This document shows positions 18,096 to 25,948 of a stretch of DNA of 38,628 bases, piece by piece (positions within the stretch are counted from its first letter, which is position 1; the number at the start of each line of letters is the position of its first letter). The notes beneath the pieces were generated by a model that had not been told where the DNA came from, ran no database searches, and worked only from the letters and a program-made list of their open reading frames with translations. Position numbers and translations under genes: made by a program. Where the stretch lies: NCBI GenBank assembly GCA_028868735.1, contig JAGWTW010000027.1, positions 1-38,628 on the forward strand. The letters run 5' to 3'. The stretch is from Hyphomicrobiales bacterium (lineage in GTDB: Bacteria > Pseudomonadota > Alphaproteobacteria > Rhizobiales > Beijerinckiaceae).

Positions 18096-18875
18096 ATGCG
18101 CGCGCCGCGCCTCACCGACGCTCTCGGCCCCTTCGCCGCCGCCGCCCGGCGCGTCGCGGCGGGCGCGCTCGATCTCGTCTATCCGCCGGTCTGCATCGCC
18201 TGCCGGCGCGCCGTCGCCGGCCATTTCGCGCTCTGTCCGGCCTGCTGGACCAAGCTTCGCTTCATCGAGCGGCCCTATTGCGAACGGCTCGGCGCGCCGT
18301 TCGACGTCGACCTCGACCAGCCGGGCCTGCTCTCGCCGGAAGCCATCGCCAATCCGCCGGTCTTTTCGCGCGCGCGCTCGGTCGTGCTGTTCGACGACGG
18401 GCCGGCGCGGCTCATCGTGCATCGCCTCAAATATTACGACCGGCTCGAACTCGCCCGGCCCGTCGGCAAATGGATGGCGCGCGCCGGCGCGGAGCTGCTC
18501 GACGAGGCCGACGTGATCGCGCCCGTGCCCATGCACCGGCTGCGCCTCGCCGCCCGCCGTCACAACCAGGCGGCCGTGCTCGCCGCCGCCGTGTCGCGCG
18601 AGACGGGCGTGCCGGCCGCCATGCGCGCGCTCGAACGCGTCAAGCCGACCGCGCCGCAGGTCGGGCTCAGCCGCGCCCGGCGCGCCGCCAACATGCAGGG
18701 CGCCTTTCGCGTCGCCGAGGAGGGCAGGCTCGCCGTGCTCGACCGGCGGGTCGTGCTCGTCGACGACGTGATGACCTCCGGCGCCACCGCCAACGCCGCC
18801 GCCCGCGCCCTGCTGCGCGCCGGCGCCAGGCGCATCGACGTCCTGACCTTCGCGAGGGTTGTGACCGGCGCGTGA
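18096..18875 (+). CDS. comF: ComF family phosphoribosyltransferase-like protein
   Basis: A 259-residue ComF homologue. Its N-terminal zinc ribbon shows CIACRRAV and CPACW (two CxxC pairs, about residues 33-52). The C-terminal phosphoribosyltransferase-type motif RRVVLVDDVMTSGATANAAA lies near residues 212-231. ComF proteins support DNA uptake and later steps of natural transformation in competent bacteria; in alphaproteobacteria the exact role is less clear. The ATG has no strong ribosome-binding site but the preceding flavoprotein gene ends 19 bases upstream. It is followed by grxC and DUF1178, a neighbourhood seen repeatedly in Hyphomicrobiales. Confidence 0.92.
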   Translation: MRAPRLTDALGPFAAAARRVAAGALDLVYPPVCIACRRAVAGHFALCPACWTKLRFIERPYCERLGAPFDVDLDQPGLLSPEAIANPPVFSRARSVVLFDDGPARLIVHRLKYYDRLELARPVGKWMARAGAELLDEADVIAPVPMHRLRLAARRHNQAAVLAAAVSRETGVPAAMRALERVKPTAPQVGLSRARRAANMQGAFRVAEEGRLAVLDRRVVLVDDVMTSGATANAAARALLRAGARRIDVLTFARVVTGA

Positions 18876-18888
18876 CATCACATATAAG
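18859..18888 (+). promoter_or_regulatory. candidate promoter of grxC
   Basis: TTGTGA (18859-18864) and TATAAG (18883-18888) with an 18-base spacer lie at the end of comF, about 46 bases before the grxC ATG. This is a reasonable sigma-70-type match, but is not proven. Confidence 0.4.
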
Positions 18889-18933
18889 CCACGACCGGGA
18901 CGGAGCGCTCTCGCGCGCCCCAGAGGACCGACC

Positions 18934-19197
18934 ATGCAGCCTGTCGTCATCTACACCAAGACCACCTGCCCCTTCTGTCACGCCGCCAAGGAATTGCTCG
19001 ACAAGAAGGGCGCGGCCTACGAGGAGATTTCGGTCGACGGCGACCGCGCCGCGCAGGCGGCCATGTCGCAGAAAGCGAACGGACGCTCGACCGTGCCGCA
19101 GATCTTCATCGGCGAAACCCACGTCGGCGGCTGCGACGACATCTACGATCTCGACTCGCAGGGCAAGCTCGACGCCCTTCTGAAGGGCCGGGCATGA
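18934..19197 (+). CDS. grxC: glutaredoxin 3
   Basis: An 87-residue glutaredoxin with the dithiol active site CPFC at residues 12-15. TVPQIFIGETHVGGCDD contains the cis-proline and the glutathione-binding GG-DD element. It reduces disulfides and protein-glutathione mixed disulfides in the cytoplasm. The ATG follows a GAGGA ribosome-binding site. Its stop overlaps the start of the DUF1178 gene by 4 bases (ATGA), so the two are coupled. Confidence 0.95.
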   Translation: MQPVVIYTKTTCPFCHAAKELLDKKGAAYEEISVDGDRAAQAAMSQKANGRSTVPQIFIGETHVGGCDDIYDLDSQGKLDALLKGRA

Positions 19198-19646
19198 TCC
19201 GCTACGCCCTCGTGTGCGACGCCGCGCACGAATTCGAAAGCTGGTTTCCCGGCGCGCAAGCCTACGAGCAGCAGGTCAAGCGCGGCCTCGTGACCTGCCC
19301 CGTCTGCAATTCCGCGCGCGTGTCGAAGGCGATCATGGCGCCGAACGTCGCGCGCAAGGACCGCGACGCCCCCGAGGCAAAATCGCCGGCGCCTGCGCAG
19401 GAAGTCGCGCTGCTCGACGAGAAGATGCAGGCGCTGCGCGTGATGATGCGCGAGATGCGCGCCAAGATCATGGAAGAGACGACCGACGTCGGCGCCGCAT
19501 TCCCGGACGAGGCGCGCAAGATCCACGAAGGCGAGGCCGAGGCGCGCCCGATCCGCGGCGAAGCAAGCTGGGACGAGGCGCGCGCGCTGCTCGAGGACGG
19601 CATCGAGGTGATGCCGATTCCGCCGGCGCCCGAAGAACGCAACTGA
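19194..19646 (+). CDS. DUF1178 family protein
   Basis: A 150-residue protein with the DUF1178 pattern. The N-terminus MIRYALVCDAAHEFESWFPG is followed by a CPVC pair (TCPVCNSARVSKAIMAPN), so together with Cys8 there may be a small metal site. A helical segment (LRVMMREMRAKIMEET) and a conserved C-terminal part (GEARPIRGEAS-like, then GIEVMPIPPAPEE) come next. The function is unknown. The family is found almost only in proteobacteria and very often sits directly after grxC, as here with a 4-base overlap. Confidence 0.9.
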   Translation: MIRYALVCDAAHEFESWFPGAQAYEQQVKRGLVTCPVCNSARVSKAIMAPNVARKDRDAPEAKSPAPAQEVALLDEKMQALRVMMREMRAKIMEETTDVGAAFPDEARKIHEGEAEARPIRGEASWDEARALLEDGIEVMPIPPAPEERN

Positions 19647-19743
19647 CGTCGCCTTCTGCGCAATGCCGTGCGCGAAAACCGGAACGCTTGCGTCGCGCGG
19701 GCGTTGCCGGATCTGATCGCCACGCCAGAAGCGAGACCGCACG

Positions 19744-20142
19744 ATGATCGAAGCGCTCGACTTGATCGAGGTCGTGACCCTGTTCGTCGAGGATCTCGAC
19801 GGGGCGCGCAGCTTCTATGCGCGCATCTTCGGTCGCCCCTTCGTCTACGAGGACGAGGCCTGCGCCGTGATGGCGCTCGGTAATTTGCAGATCAACATCT
19901 TGCGCCGCGAACAGGCGCCGACCCTCGTGGCGCCGAACGCGGTCGCGGCGGCGGGCGCGGGTTCGCGCGTCCTGTTCACGATCAGGGTCGATGATGTCGA
20001 CGCCGTTTGCCGCGAATTGCACAGCCATGGCGCGTCTGTGTTGAACGGCCCGATCGATCGCCCATGGGGCCGCCGCACGGCGGCCTTCGCGGACCCGGCA
20101 GGCAACGTCTGGGAAATCGCGCAAGCGCTGCCGAAGCGCTGA
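19744..20142 (+). CDS. VOC (glyoxalase/bleomycin resistance) family protein
   Basis: A 132-residue, single-domain protein with two beta-alpha-beta-beta-beta halves typical of the vicinal oxygen chelate fold: EVVTLFVEDLDGARSFYARI in the first half and RVLFTIRVDDVDAVCRELHS in the second. It ends WGRRTAAFADPAGNVWEIAQ. The usual N-terminal metal-ligand His is not apparent, while the C-terminal Glu (in VWEIA) is present. It may therefore not be a glyoxalase I, and the substrate is unknown. It is convergent with the GlxA-type regulator gene. Confidence 0.85.
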   Translation: MIEALDLIEVVTLFVEDLDGARSFYARIFGRPFVYEDEACAVMALGNLQINILRREQAPTLVAPNAVAAAGAGSRVLFTIRVDDVDAVCRELHSHGASVLNGPIDRPWGRRTAAFADPAGNVWEIAQALPKR

Positions 20143-20159
20143 TCGACGGCGAACGGCCG

Positions 20160-21104
20160 TCACGCGCGCTTGCGCCGGAAATCCTGCGGCGGCCGGCCGT
20201 ACACGCGCACGAAGGCGCGGCGCATCCGCTCCGCTTCGCCGAAGCCGCTGCGCTCGGCGACGCGTTCGACGGAGGACGCCGTCGATTCGAGCTGCGCGCG
20301 CGCCTGGTCGAGCCTCAGACGTTCGATCGCCTTCGCCGGCGTGACGCCGGTCTCTCGCCGGAAGGCGCGCGCGAAATTGCGCGGGCTCATCGCGCAGCGT
20401 TCGGCGAGATCCTCCACCGACAGGCGTTCGTGCAGCCGTTCGCCCGCCCATTGCAGCAGCGCTGCGAATTTGTCGCTTTCGCGCTCCATGTCGAGCAGCG
20501 CGGAAAACTGCGACTGGCCGCCGGCGCGCCGGTGATAGACGACGAGCTGCTGCGCCGTCGCGCGCGCGATCGTCTCGCCGCAATCCTCCGCGATCAGCGC
20601 CAGTGCGAGATCGATGCCCGCGGTGATGCCGGCCGACGTCCAGACATTGCCGTCGCGCACGAAGATCATGTCGGGTTCGAGCTTCGTCTTCGGGAAGCGT
20701 CGCGCGAAATCGGCCGTGCGGGCCCAATGCGTCGTCGCGCGCCGCCCGTCGAGCAGACCCGCGGCGGCGAGCACATAGGCGCCGGAACAGACGCTCGCCG
20801 TCCTGCGCGCCCGCGCCGCCGCGGCGCGGACAAAGGCGAGCGTTCGCGCATCCGTCGCCGCCGCCCGCGTGCCCTCGCCGCCCGCGACGATCAGCGTGTC
20901 GCAATCGGCGGCGGCCTCGAGCGCTTCCGCCGAAACCGCGAGCCCGGAGGACGACCGCACGGCGCCCGCCCGCGCCGCGACCGCCCGGAGCCGGTAGGCG
21001 CCCGGCGAATACCGGCCGGCGATCTCGAACGCCGCCATCGGCCCGGTCGCATCGAGGACCTGGAAATCGTCGAAGACGAGGAAGGCGATCTCGCGCGCGA
21101 TCAT
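20160..21104 (-). CDS. GlxA-type transcriptional regulator (DJ-1/PfpI + AraC)
   Basis: A 314-residue regulator. The N-terminal DJ-1/PfpI domain (about 1-190) has FDDFQVLDATGP, IVAGGEGTR and the nucleophile-elbow Cys106 in SVCSGAYVLAAAGLL. The C-terminal AraC/XylS domain (about 215-310) has two HTH motifs: SVEDLAERCAMSPRNFARAF and the second ending EAERMRRAFVRVYG. The DJ-1 part may bind a small effector; the AraC part should bind DNA. It is divergent from an isonitrile-hydratase-like DJ-1 gene, with 79 bases between the starts, so that gene is its most likely target. Confidence 0.9.
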   Translation of the reverse strand: MIAREIAFLVFDDFQVLDATGPMAAFEIAGRYSPGAYRLRAVAARAGAVRSSSGLAVSAEALEAAADCDTLIVAGGEGTRAAATDARTLAFVRAAAARARRTASVCSGAYVLAAAGLLDGRRATTHWARTADFARRFPKTKLEPDMIFVRDGNVWTSAGITAGIDLALALIAEDCGETIARATAQQLVVYHRRAGGQSQFSALLDMERESDKFAALLQWAGERLHERLSVEDLAERCAMSPRNFARAFRRETGVTPAKAIERLRLDQARAQLESTASSVERVAERSGFGEAERMRRAFVRVYGRPPQDFRRKRA

Positions 21105-21183
21105 GGCAGAAAAGGTTGGATCATGGTCATTTCAGACAGACCCTAGGCGTCGGATGATGGCTGCGTCAACCGGAGCCACGCGC

Positions 21184-21864
21184 ATGTCCCAACCCTTCGT
21201 CGTCGTCTTCGCCATCTATCCAGGGCTGACCCAGCTCGATTTCACCGGTCCGTTCGAAGTCCTGTCGCGGCTCCCGGGCGCGCAGGTTCTGGTCGCCTCC
21301 CGCGACGGCGGCCCGATCCGTTCCGACACCGGGCTCGTCTTCGCCGACACCGGGCGGCTGGCCGACGTTCCGCGCTGCGGCCTGATCTGCGTTCCCGGCG
21401 GCCCGGGCGTCGACGCCGCCTCGCAGGATGAGGCGTTCCTCGCCCAAATCCGGCGGCTCGCCGCGGGCGCGCGCTATACGACCTCCGTCTGCACCGGCTC
21501 GCTCATCCTCGGCGCCGCGGGGCTTTTGAAGGGCAAGCGCGCGGCCTGCCACTGGGCCTGGCGCGATCTTCTGCCGCTGTTCGGCGCTATCCCGGTCGGC
21601 GACCGGGTCGTGCGCGACGGCAATGTGATCTCGGGCGGCGGCGTCACCGCGGGCATCGACTTTGCGCTGGTCGCGGCCGCCGAGATCGCCGGCGAGCAGA
21701 TCGCCCGCGCGATCCAGCTTTCGCTCGAATACGCGCCGCATCCGCCGTTCGCCAGCGGCACGCCGGAGGAAGCTGGAGAAGCGACCGTGCAATTCATAGC
21801 GCCGCGATTCGCCGGCCGGAAACAGGCGTTCGCGGCGGCGCATGCGCAGGACCGCGTTTCCTGA
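21184..21864 (+). CDS. DJ-1/PfpI family protein, isonitrile hydratase-like
   Basis: A 226-residue DJ-1-superfamily enzyme close in size to Pseudomonas putida isonitrile hydratase (InhA). It contains YPGLTQLDFTGPFEVL with Asp19, CVPGGPGVD, and the nucleophile Cys103-Thr104 in TSVCTGSLILGAAGLL. HWAWRDLL and GVTAGIDFAL follow. These match the Asp, Cys and Thr used by InhA to hydrate isonitriles to N-formamides. The activity is inferred from these residues; a related hydrolase role is possible. The ATG at 21184 follows GGAG and is preferred to an upstream in-frame ATG at 21103. It is divergent from the GlxA-type regulator. Confidence 0.87.
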   Translation: MSQPFVVVFAIYPGLTQLDFTGPFEVLSRLPGAQVLVASRDGGPIRSDTGLVFADTGRLADVPRCGLICVPGGPGVDAASQDEAFLAQIRRLAAGARYTTSVCTGSLILGAAGLLKGKRAACHWAWRDLLPLFGAIPVGDRVVRDGNVISGGGVTAGIDFALVAAAEIAGEQIARAIQLSLEYAPHPPFASGTPEEAGEATVQFIAPRFAGRKQAFAAAHAQDRVS

Positions 21865-21920
21865 GCGCCGGCGCCGCGCAAGCCCGCGGCGCGCGGTGCG
21901 CGGCTTGCCAATTTCGGCCC

Positions 21921-21948
21921 TTGACGGCAATCTCGCGCCGGAAATAAG
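21921..21948 (+). promoter_or_regulatory. candidate promoter of the L,D-transpeptidase-like gene
   Basis: TTGACG (21921-21926) and the weak -10 AATAAG (21943-21948) are separated by 16 bases in the 148-base gap before the next gene. The -35 is good and the -10 is poor, so this is tentative. Confidence 0.35.
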
Positions 21949-22012
21949 CGTCCCGTAAACATGTGCCGGAGTAGTCTCCTGTCCGGCGGAAGGACATGGG
22001 AAACTCCGGATC

Positions 22013-22708
22013 ATGATCACGAACAGATTTGCCCGCGCCCGTGGCGGCGATGAGCCGGCCTCCGCCGGCCGTCTCGACCGGCGCTCGTTTCTGCTGGGCT
22101 CCGCCGCCGGTCTCGGCGCGCTCGGTCTTGCCGGTTGCGCGAGCGACGGCGGCATGACGTTCGCCGAGGCGTCCAAATGGTACGGCGCCGTGCCGGAGGA
22201 GAGATTCCCGATTCCGGCCGCCGACATTTCGAAGCTGGATCCGAAATATTACCGCCGGACCGTTCGCTACGATTCGAAGGAAGCGCCGGGCACGATCATC
22301 GTCGATCCCGCCAACTATTACGTCTATCGCATCGAGGGCGACGGCGCCGCCACGCGCTACGGCGCCAATGTGGGACGGCAGGGCTTCCTGTGGAGCGGCG
22401 AGGCCTATGTCGGCCGCAAGTCCGAATGGCCGATCTGGACGCCGCCCCCGGAAATGATCAAGCGCCAGCCGGAAGCCGCCAAATACGCCGGCGGCATGGC
22501 GCCGGGCCTCGACAATCCGCTCGGCGCGCGCGCGCTGCATCTCTACCAGAACGGGCGCTACACGCTCTACACGATCTACAGCACGAGCGATCCCGACACG
22601 ATCGGCACCAACCTGACGAGCGGCTGCACAGGCCTGCTCACCCAGGACATGATCGACCTGTATGCGCACACGCCGGTCAAGACGAAAGTGATCGTCCTGC
22701 CGGCGTGA
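22013..22708 (+). CDS. L,D-transpeptidase-fold (YkuD) lipoprotein with altered active site
   Basis: A 231-residue exported protein. Its N-terminus has a twin-arginine-like signal (DRRSFLLGSAAGLGALG) ending in LAGC with Cys42, so it may be a Tat-exported lipoprotein. The YkuD domain spans about residues 90-230 (TIIVDPANYYVYRIEGDG through TSGCTGLLTQDMIDLYAHT). The catalytic Cys205 is kept. However, the usual IHGT motif reads IYST (Tyr189 for His), and the usual SGCIRM reads SGCTGLL (Gly207 for Arg). Ordinary family members cross-link peptidoglycan stem peptides or attach lipoproteins to them. The loss of two conserved residues suggests changed chemistry or an inactive, binding role. It is a single gene. 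Confidence 0.83.
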   Translation: MITNRFARARGGDEPASAGRLDRRSFLLGSAAGLGALGLAGCASDGGMTFAEASKWYGAVPEERFPIPAADISKLDPKYYRRTVRYDSKEAPGTIIVDPANYYVYRIEGDGAATRYGANVGRQGFLWSGEAYVGRKSEWPIWTPPPEMIKRQPEAAKYAGGMAPGLDNPLGARALHLYQNGRYTLYTIYSTSDPDTIGTNLTSGCTGLLTQDMIDLYAHTPVKTKVIVLPA

Positions 22709-22794
22709 GCCTGACGCCGAAGCGGCCGGGTTGGTAACGCGGCGCGCGAATTCGGTCGGCGTCGCGATGGGCGCGCGCACGCAGGCGCACGCCG

Positions 22795-23966
22795 TCAACC
22801 ATGCGATTTCGTCGTCGATCGACCTGCGCCCGGGCGCGCCGTCGTGTTTTCGATCCAGTCGACCTCGCCGCGACGGCGCCGCGTGTCGGAGGGCTGCTCC
22901 CCGAACAATTCGACATATTGCTCGGTGAATCGACCGAAATGCCGGAAGCCGCAGTCGAGAGCGACCTGCTTGATGAGTTTGTCTGATTCGACCAGCATCC
23001 GCCGCGCCGCCCACATCCTGCGCTCACGCAGATAGCGATAGAAGCTCTTGCCGCAGACGCCCATCATCGCGTTGTGCAAGGTGCGGCGCTGACGCCCAGC
23101 ATCATCGAAACCTCGCGCGACAGCATCCGCGCCGCAGGGCGCTTGTCGATGTAGTCTTCGACGGATCGCACGATGTCGCGATGCGACCGATAGAGGTTGC
23201 TGGGCGGCGCCTCCTGTGCGCGGTCCGGCGCCAAGGCCTGTTCGTAGAGCGCGACGATCTGATTTTTGACCTGCGCGGCAAAAGCCGGATCGGCAAAACG
23301 TTCGCGCGCTTCGACCCAGATCTCTGCAACCGCCCACAGGCGCTGCCGGATGGATTCGGCGATGGCGGGATCGCAATTGAAGACGCCGCCGGTCGTGCAG
23401 CAGGGCGGCCAGCCTTTCTCGCACATGTTGTCGTCGAACGAGACGCCGCCCGCGACCCAGCCAGATCCCTCGACCGATCTTATCTCGGCTCCCTTACAGC
23501 CGAGCAGAATCGAATCGGGCCTGAAACGCACCCCGTTGATCGTCACATCGAACACAGGACCGAGCGCGCTCAGCACGAGGGTGCGGCGCGCCTGGATGTT
23601 CAACACCGCATATTGCGGCGACCGCTCCATGAGAGCGATCGTGACGCCGGCGAACGAGAAAACCAGTGCGCGCAAGGGCCTGTTCGGATCTGCATAGAAT
23701 CGATGAACCCAAGCGCCCGCGCCATTTTCTGCAAATCCGACAGAGACTTCCGCCGCGTGAGCTTTGTCGATCAGATCGCCGAGTCGGCGCAGCGCCGTTG
23801 TTTCGTTTATCTTCTCGATGTTCGCACGCCTTTTTCGTTCGAAGTTCCAGAGCGATGGCAGAATAAAGACACAAAGCGAGCATTGGCTGCACGGCCCGTC
23901 GCTTTGCCGGATTCGGATATCTTTTGCCTGTTCTATCGGTCCTTCATTTCGACGAGCGGAAGTCAC
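22795..23966 (-). pseudogene. AraC-family regulator broken by a one-base frameshift
   Basis: Two overlapping frames together make one AraC-type regulator of about 390 residues. The first frame runs from the GTG at 23966 through an effector-type N-terminal domain to REVSMMLGVS, then reads out of frame and stops. The second frame continues with TLHNAMMGVCGKSFYRYLRE and the second HTH (IKQVALDCGFRHFGRFTEQY), ending at 22795. Adding one base near 23084-23090 joins them as the conserved GVSxRTLHNAMM. As written, the product lacks most of its DNA-binding domain and is probably non-functional; a sequencing error is also possible. The start is uncertain because there is no clear ribosome-binding site. 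Its former target may be the adjacent pilus-like genes, divergent by 181 bases. Confidence 0.75.
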
Positions 23967-24046
23967 GATTGACTTTCGTCAAGTCGGCCTGCGCGAAACG
24001 CGATTTGCGATTTTCGGATACTCGCGGATGCTCCGGCTTGCGTGTT

Positions 24047-24099
24047 TCGCCGATACGATTCGGCGATTCTTAACGCGTGTCGCCAATTTTGACGCGTAA
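24047..24099. repeat. two inverted repeats upstream of the Tad-like genes
   Basis: A 7-bp inverted repeat (24047-24053 with 24060-24066, TCGCCGA / TCGGCGA) is followed by ACGCGT-centred arms TTAACGCGT (24070-24078) and ACGCGTAA (24092-24099), an imperfect inverted repeat. Both lie about 50-100 bases before the GTG of the TadG-like gene and could be regulator sites. No consensus is known for them. Confidence 0.4.
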
Positions 24100-24147
24100 C
24101 GCCCTTTGTAGGGTCGCGTCCATTTCAGCAGTTCAGGGTCCTTTGCC

Positions 24148-25473
24148 GTGGCGGGTCTTTCGAAAATTTTCGGCTTGGCCCATCGGATCCCCTCGCACGT
24201 CGCATTTTCCGCCCGCGCGGCGCTTCGTGATTTCGCGCATGACCGCAGCGGCGCGACGCTGGTCGTGACGGCTCTCGCGACGCCTATCCTCATCGGCCTC
24301 GCCGGGCTCGGCGTGGAAGGCGGCTACCTGTACATGCGCCACGCCAGCTTGCAGCAGGTCGCCGATATTGCGGTCATCAGCGCCGCTAACGCCGTGATGT
24401 CGGGCGGCAACGGCGCAACGGAGGCAAAGAGCGTAGCCGCCGCCATGAGCTATGTGAACGGCGCCAACGGTGTGACCGTTTCCTATAACTCGCCCCCGAA
24501 GACGGGAACCTATGCGGGGGTCGCCGGCTACTCGGAGGTCGATCTGAGCCTTCAGCAGAAGCCGTTTCTGATGTCGCTTTTTCGGTCGACAAGTTACACG
24601 GTCAGCGGCCGTGCGGTCGCCAAGACCGGATCGAGTTCGTCGTCGGGCTGCATGCTGGCGCTCGACCCGACCCTCGCCGCGTTGATCTTCAACGGAGGCG
24701 TCGTCGTCAATCTGCCGAATTGCGCCGCCTACGTGAATTCTTCGTACGCCAAGCAGGGCGCGGCGGAGATCGCCAACAATGCGAGCGTGACGCTCAAGCT
24801 TCTGTCCGTGGTCGGAACGATCGGCGGCTCGCTCGTCAGCGGCACGGCCAAGTCCGGGCAGACTGCGGTCTCGGACCCCTATGCATCGGTTCCATTCCCG
24901 ACACGGACCGGCTGCGACTATTCCAGCCTGTCTGCAAAATCGAGTACGTCGACATCGCCGCTGGTGATCGCCGCCGTCGGGCCGATAACGACGATCTGCG
25001 GCGGCCTGTCGGTCGGAAACGGCAACTACGTCCGGTTCGACACGACCAAGGGCGGCGTTTTCCTGTTTCAAGATACCTATTCGCTCGCGGTGACGGGCGG
25101 CAGCCTGACCGCGACGGGCGCAACCCTCGCTTTCTCGGGCACGAGCGCCTTCTCGGTGAACAGCGGAACGGTTTCGATCACCGCTCCGACGTCCGGAACA
25201 TATGCGGGCCTCGCCGTCATGTCGGCGACGAATGACTACAGCGCTTTCGCCATGCAGGGCGGAAGTACGATGAACATAACCGGCGCAATCTATCTGCCGA
25301 ACGTGCAGCTCAAATATGCCGGGCAATCGACGACGACCGGGTCGGGCGGCTGCACGCAAATCGTGTCCGACCAAATTATTTTTACCGGCAATTCCCAGCT
25401 GGGCTCGAGCTGCGCGGGCACGGGGGTCAAATCGATCGGCTCCGGCGCCGTGCCTTCCGCATTGGCGGAGTGA
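24148..25473 (+). CDS. TadG-like pilus-assembly/surface protein
   Basis: A 441-residue protein starting with GTG (AGGG ribosome-binding site 10 bases upstream). The N-terminal Tad domain (PF13400-like) has the short basic segment then FAHDRSGATLVVTALATPIL and GLAGLGVEGGYLYMRHASLQ, a type IVb pilin-like membrane helix. The rest is secreted, rich in Gly, Ser and Thr, with spaced repeats of the type VTGGSLTATGATLAFSGTSA that suggest a beta-solenoid. Three Cys-containing stretches may form disulfides. The usual von Willebrand A domain of classical TadG is not seen. Two TadE-like genes follow within an operon. The function as a pilus-associated or adhesive protein is inferred from the fold and context. 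Confidence 0.8.
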   Translation: MAGLSKIFGLAHRIPSHVAFSARAALRDFAHDRSGATLVVTALATPILIGLAGLGVEGGYLYMRHASLQQVADIAVISAANAVMSGGNGATEAKSVAAAMSYVNGANGVTVSYNSPPKTGTYAGVAGYSEVDLSLQQKPFLMSLFRSTSYTVSGRAVAKTGSSSSSGCMLALDPTLAALIFNGGVVVNLPNCAAYVNSSYAKQGAAEIANNASVTLKLLSVVGTIGGSLVSGTAKSGQTAVSDPYASVPFPTRTGCDYSSLSAKSSTSTSPLVIAAVGPITTICGGLSVGNGNYVRFDTTKGGVFLFQDTYSLAVTGGSLTATGATLAFSGTSAFSVNSGTVSITAPTSGTYAGLAVMSATNDYSAFAMQGGSTMNITGAIYLPNVQLKYAGQSTTTGSGGCTQIVSDQIIFTGNSQLGSSCAGTGVKSIGSGAVPSALAE

Positions 25474-25477
25474 TTAC

Positions 25478-25948
25478 ATGAACCGCCTCAGAGTCTGGCT
25501 GGCCGACAAGCGCGGGAGCGCCGCAGTCGAATTCGGCGCGGTTGGCACGGTTCTCGTGATGGTGACCGTGTGCCTGGTCGACATCGCGCGGATGGGCTAC
25601 CGCTCGATGGCGGTCAAATACGCCGTCGAAACCGGCGCGATCTACGCGGCCAAGCATGGTTTCAACGCAACGAGCGTCTCGTCCGCCGTCACGGCGTCCA
25701 CGTCGGCCTCCGTCGCCGCCACGCCGGCGCCCTACCTTTTCTGCGGCTGTCCGACCGGCTCGGCCGTGACGCAGATGTCGACGACCACCGACGTGACCAC
25801 GTGCTCGGCGTCCACCTGCACCGGCGGCGGCGCTCAGGGCGGATATGCGAGCGTGTCCGCGCAGGCGAATTTCTCGCCTTATTTCGGCTCCGTGTTCATG
25901 CAGTACCCCTCGACGCTCTCGGCGAAGGCGGTGGTAAGGCTGCAATGA
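25478..25948 (+). CDS. TadE-like pseudopilin
   Basis: A 156-residue protein with a TadE-type N-terminus: short basic leader, then DKRGSAAVEFGAVGTVLVMV and VTVCLVDIARMGYRSM, a processable pseudopilin-like helix with the conserved Glu at VEF. The C-terminal part is Ser/Thr-rich and contains three close cysteines (CGCPTGS, then C-S-A-S-T-C). The ATG lies 4 bases after the TadG-like stop. Its own stop overlaps the next TadE gene (ATGA). It is probably a minor subunit of a Tad-like structure, processed by the prepilin peptidase; that enzyme is not encoded here. Confidence 0.8.
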   Translation: MNRLRVWLADKRGSAAVEFGAVGTVLVMVTVCLVDIARMGYRSMAVKYAVETGAIYAAKHGFNATSVSSAVTASTSASVAATPAPYLFCGCPTGSAVTQMSTTTDVTTCSASTCTGGGAQGGYASVSAQANFSPYFGSVFMQYPSTLSAKAVVRLQ

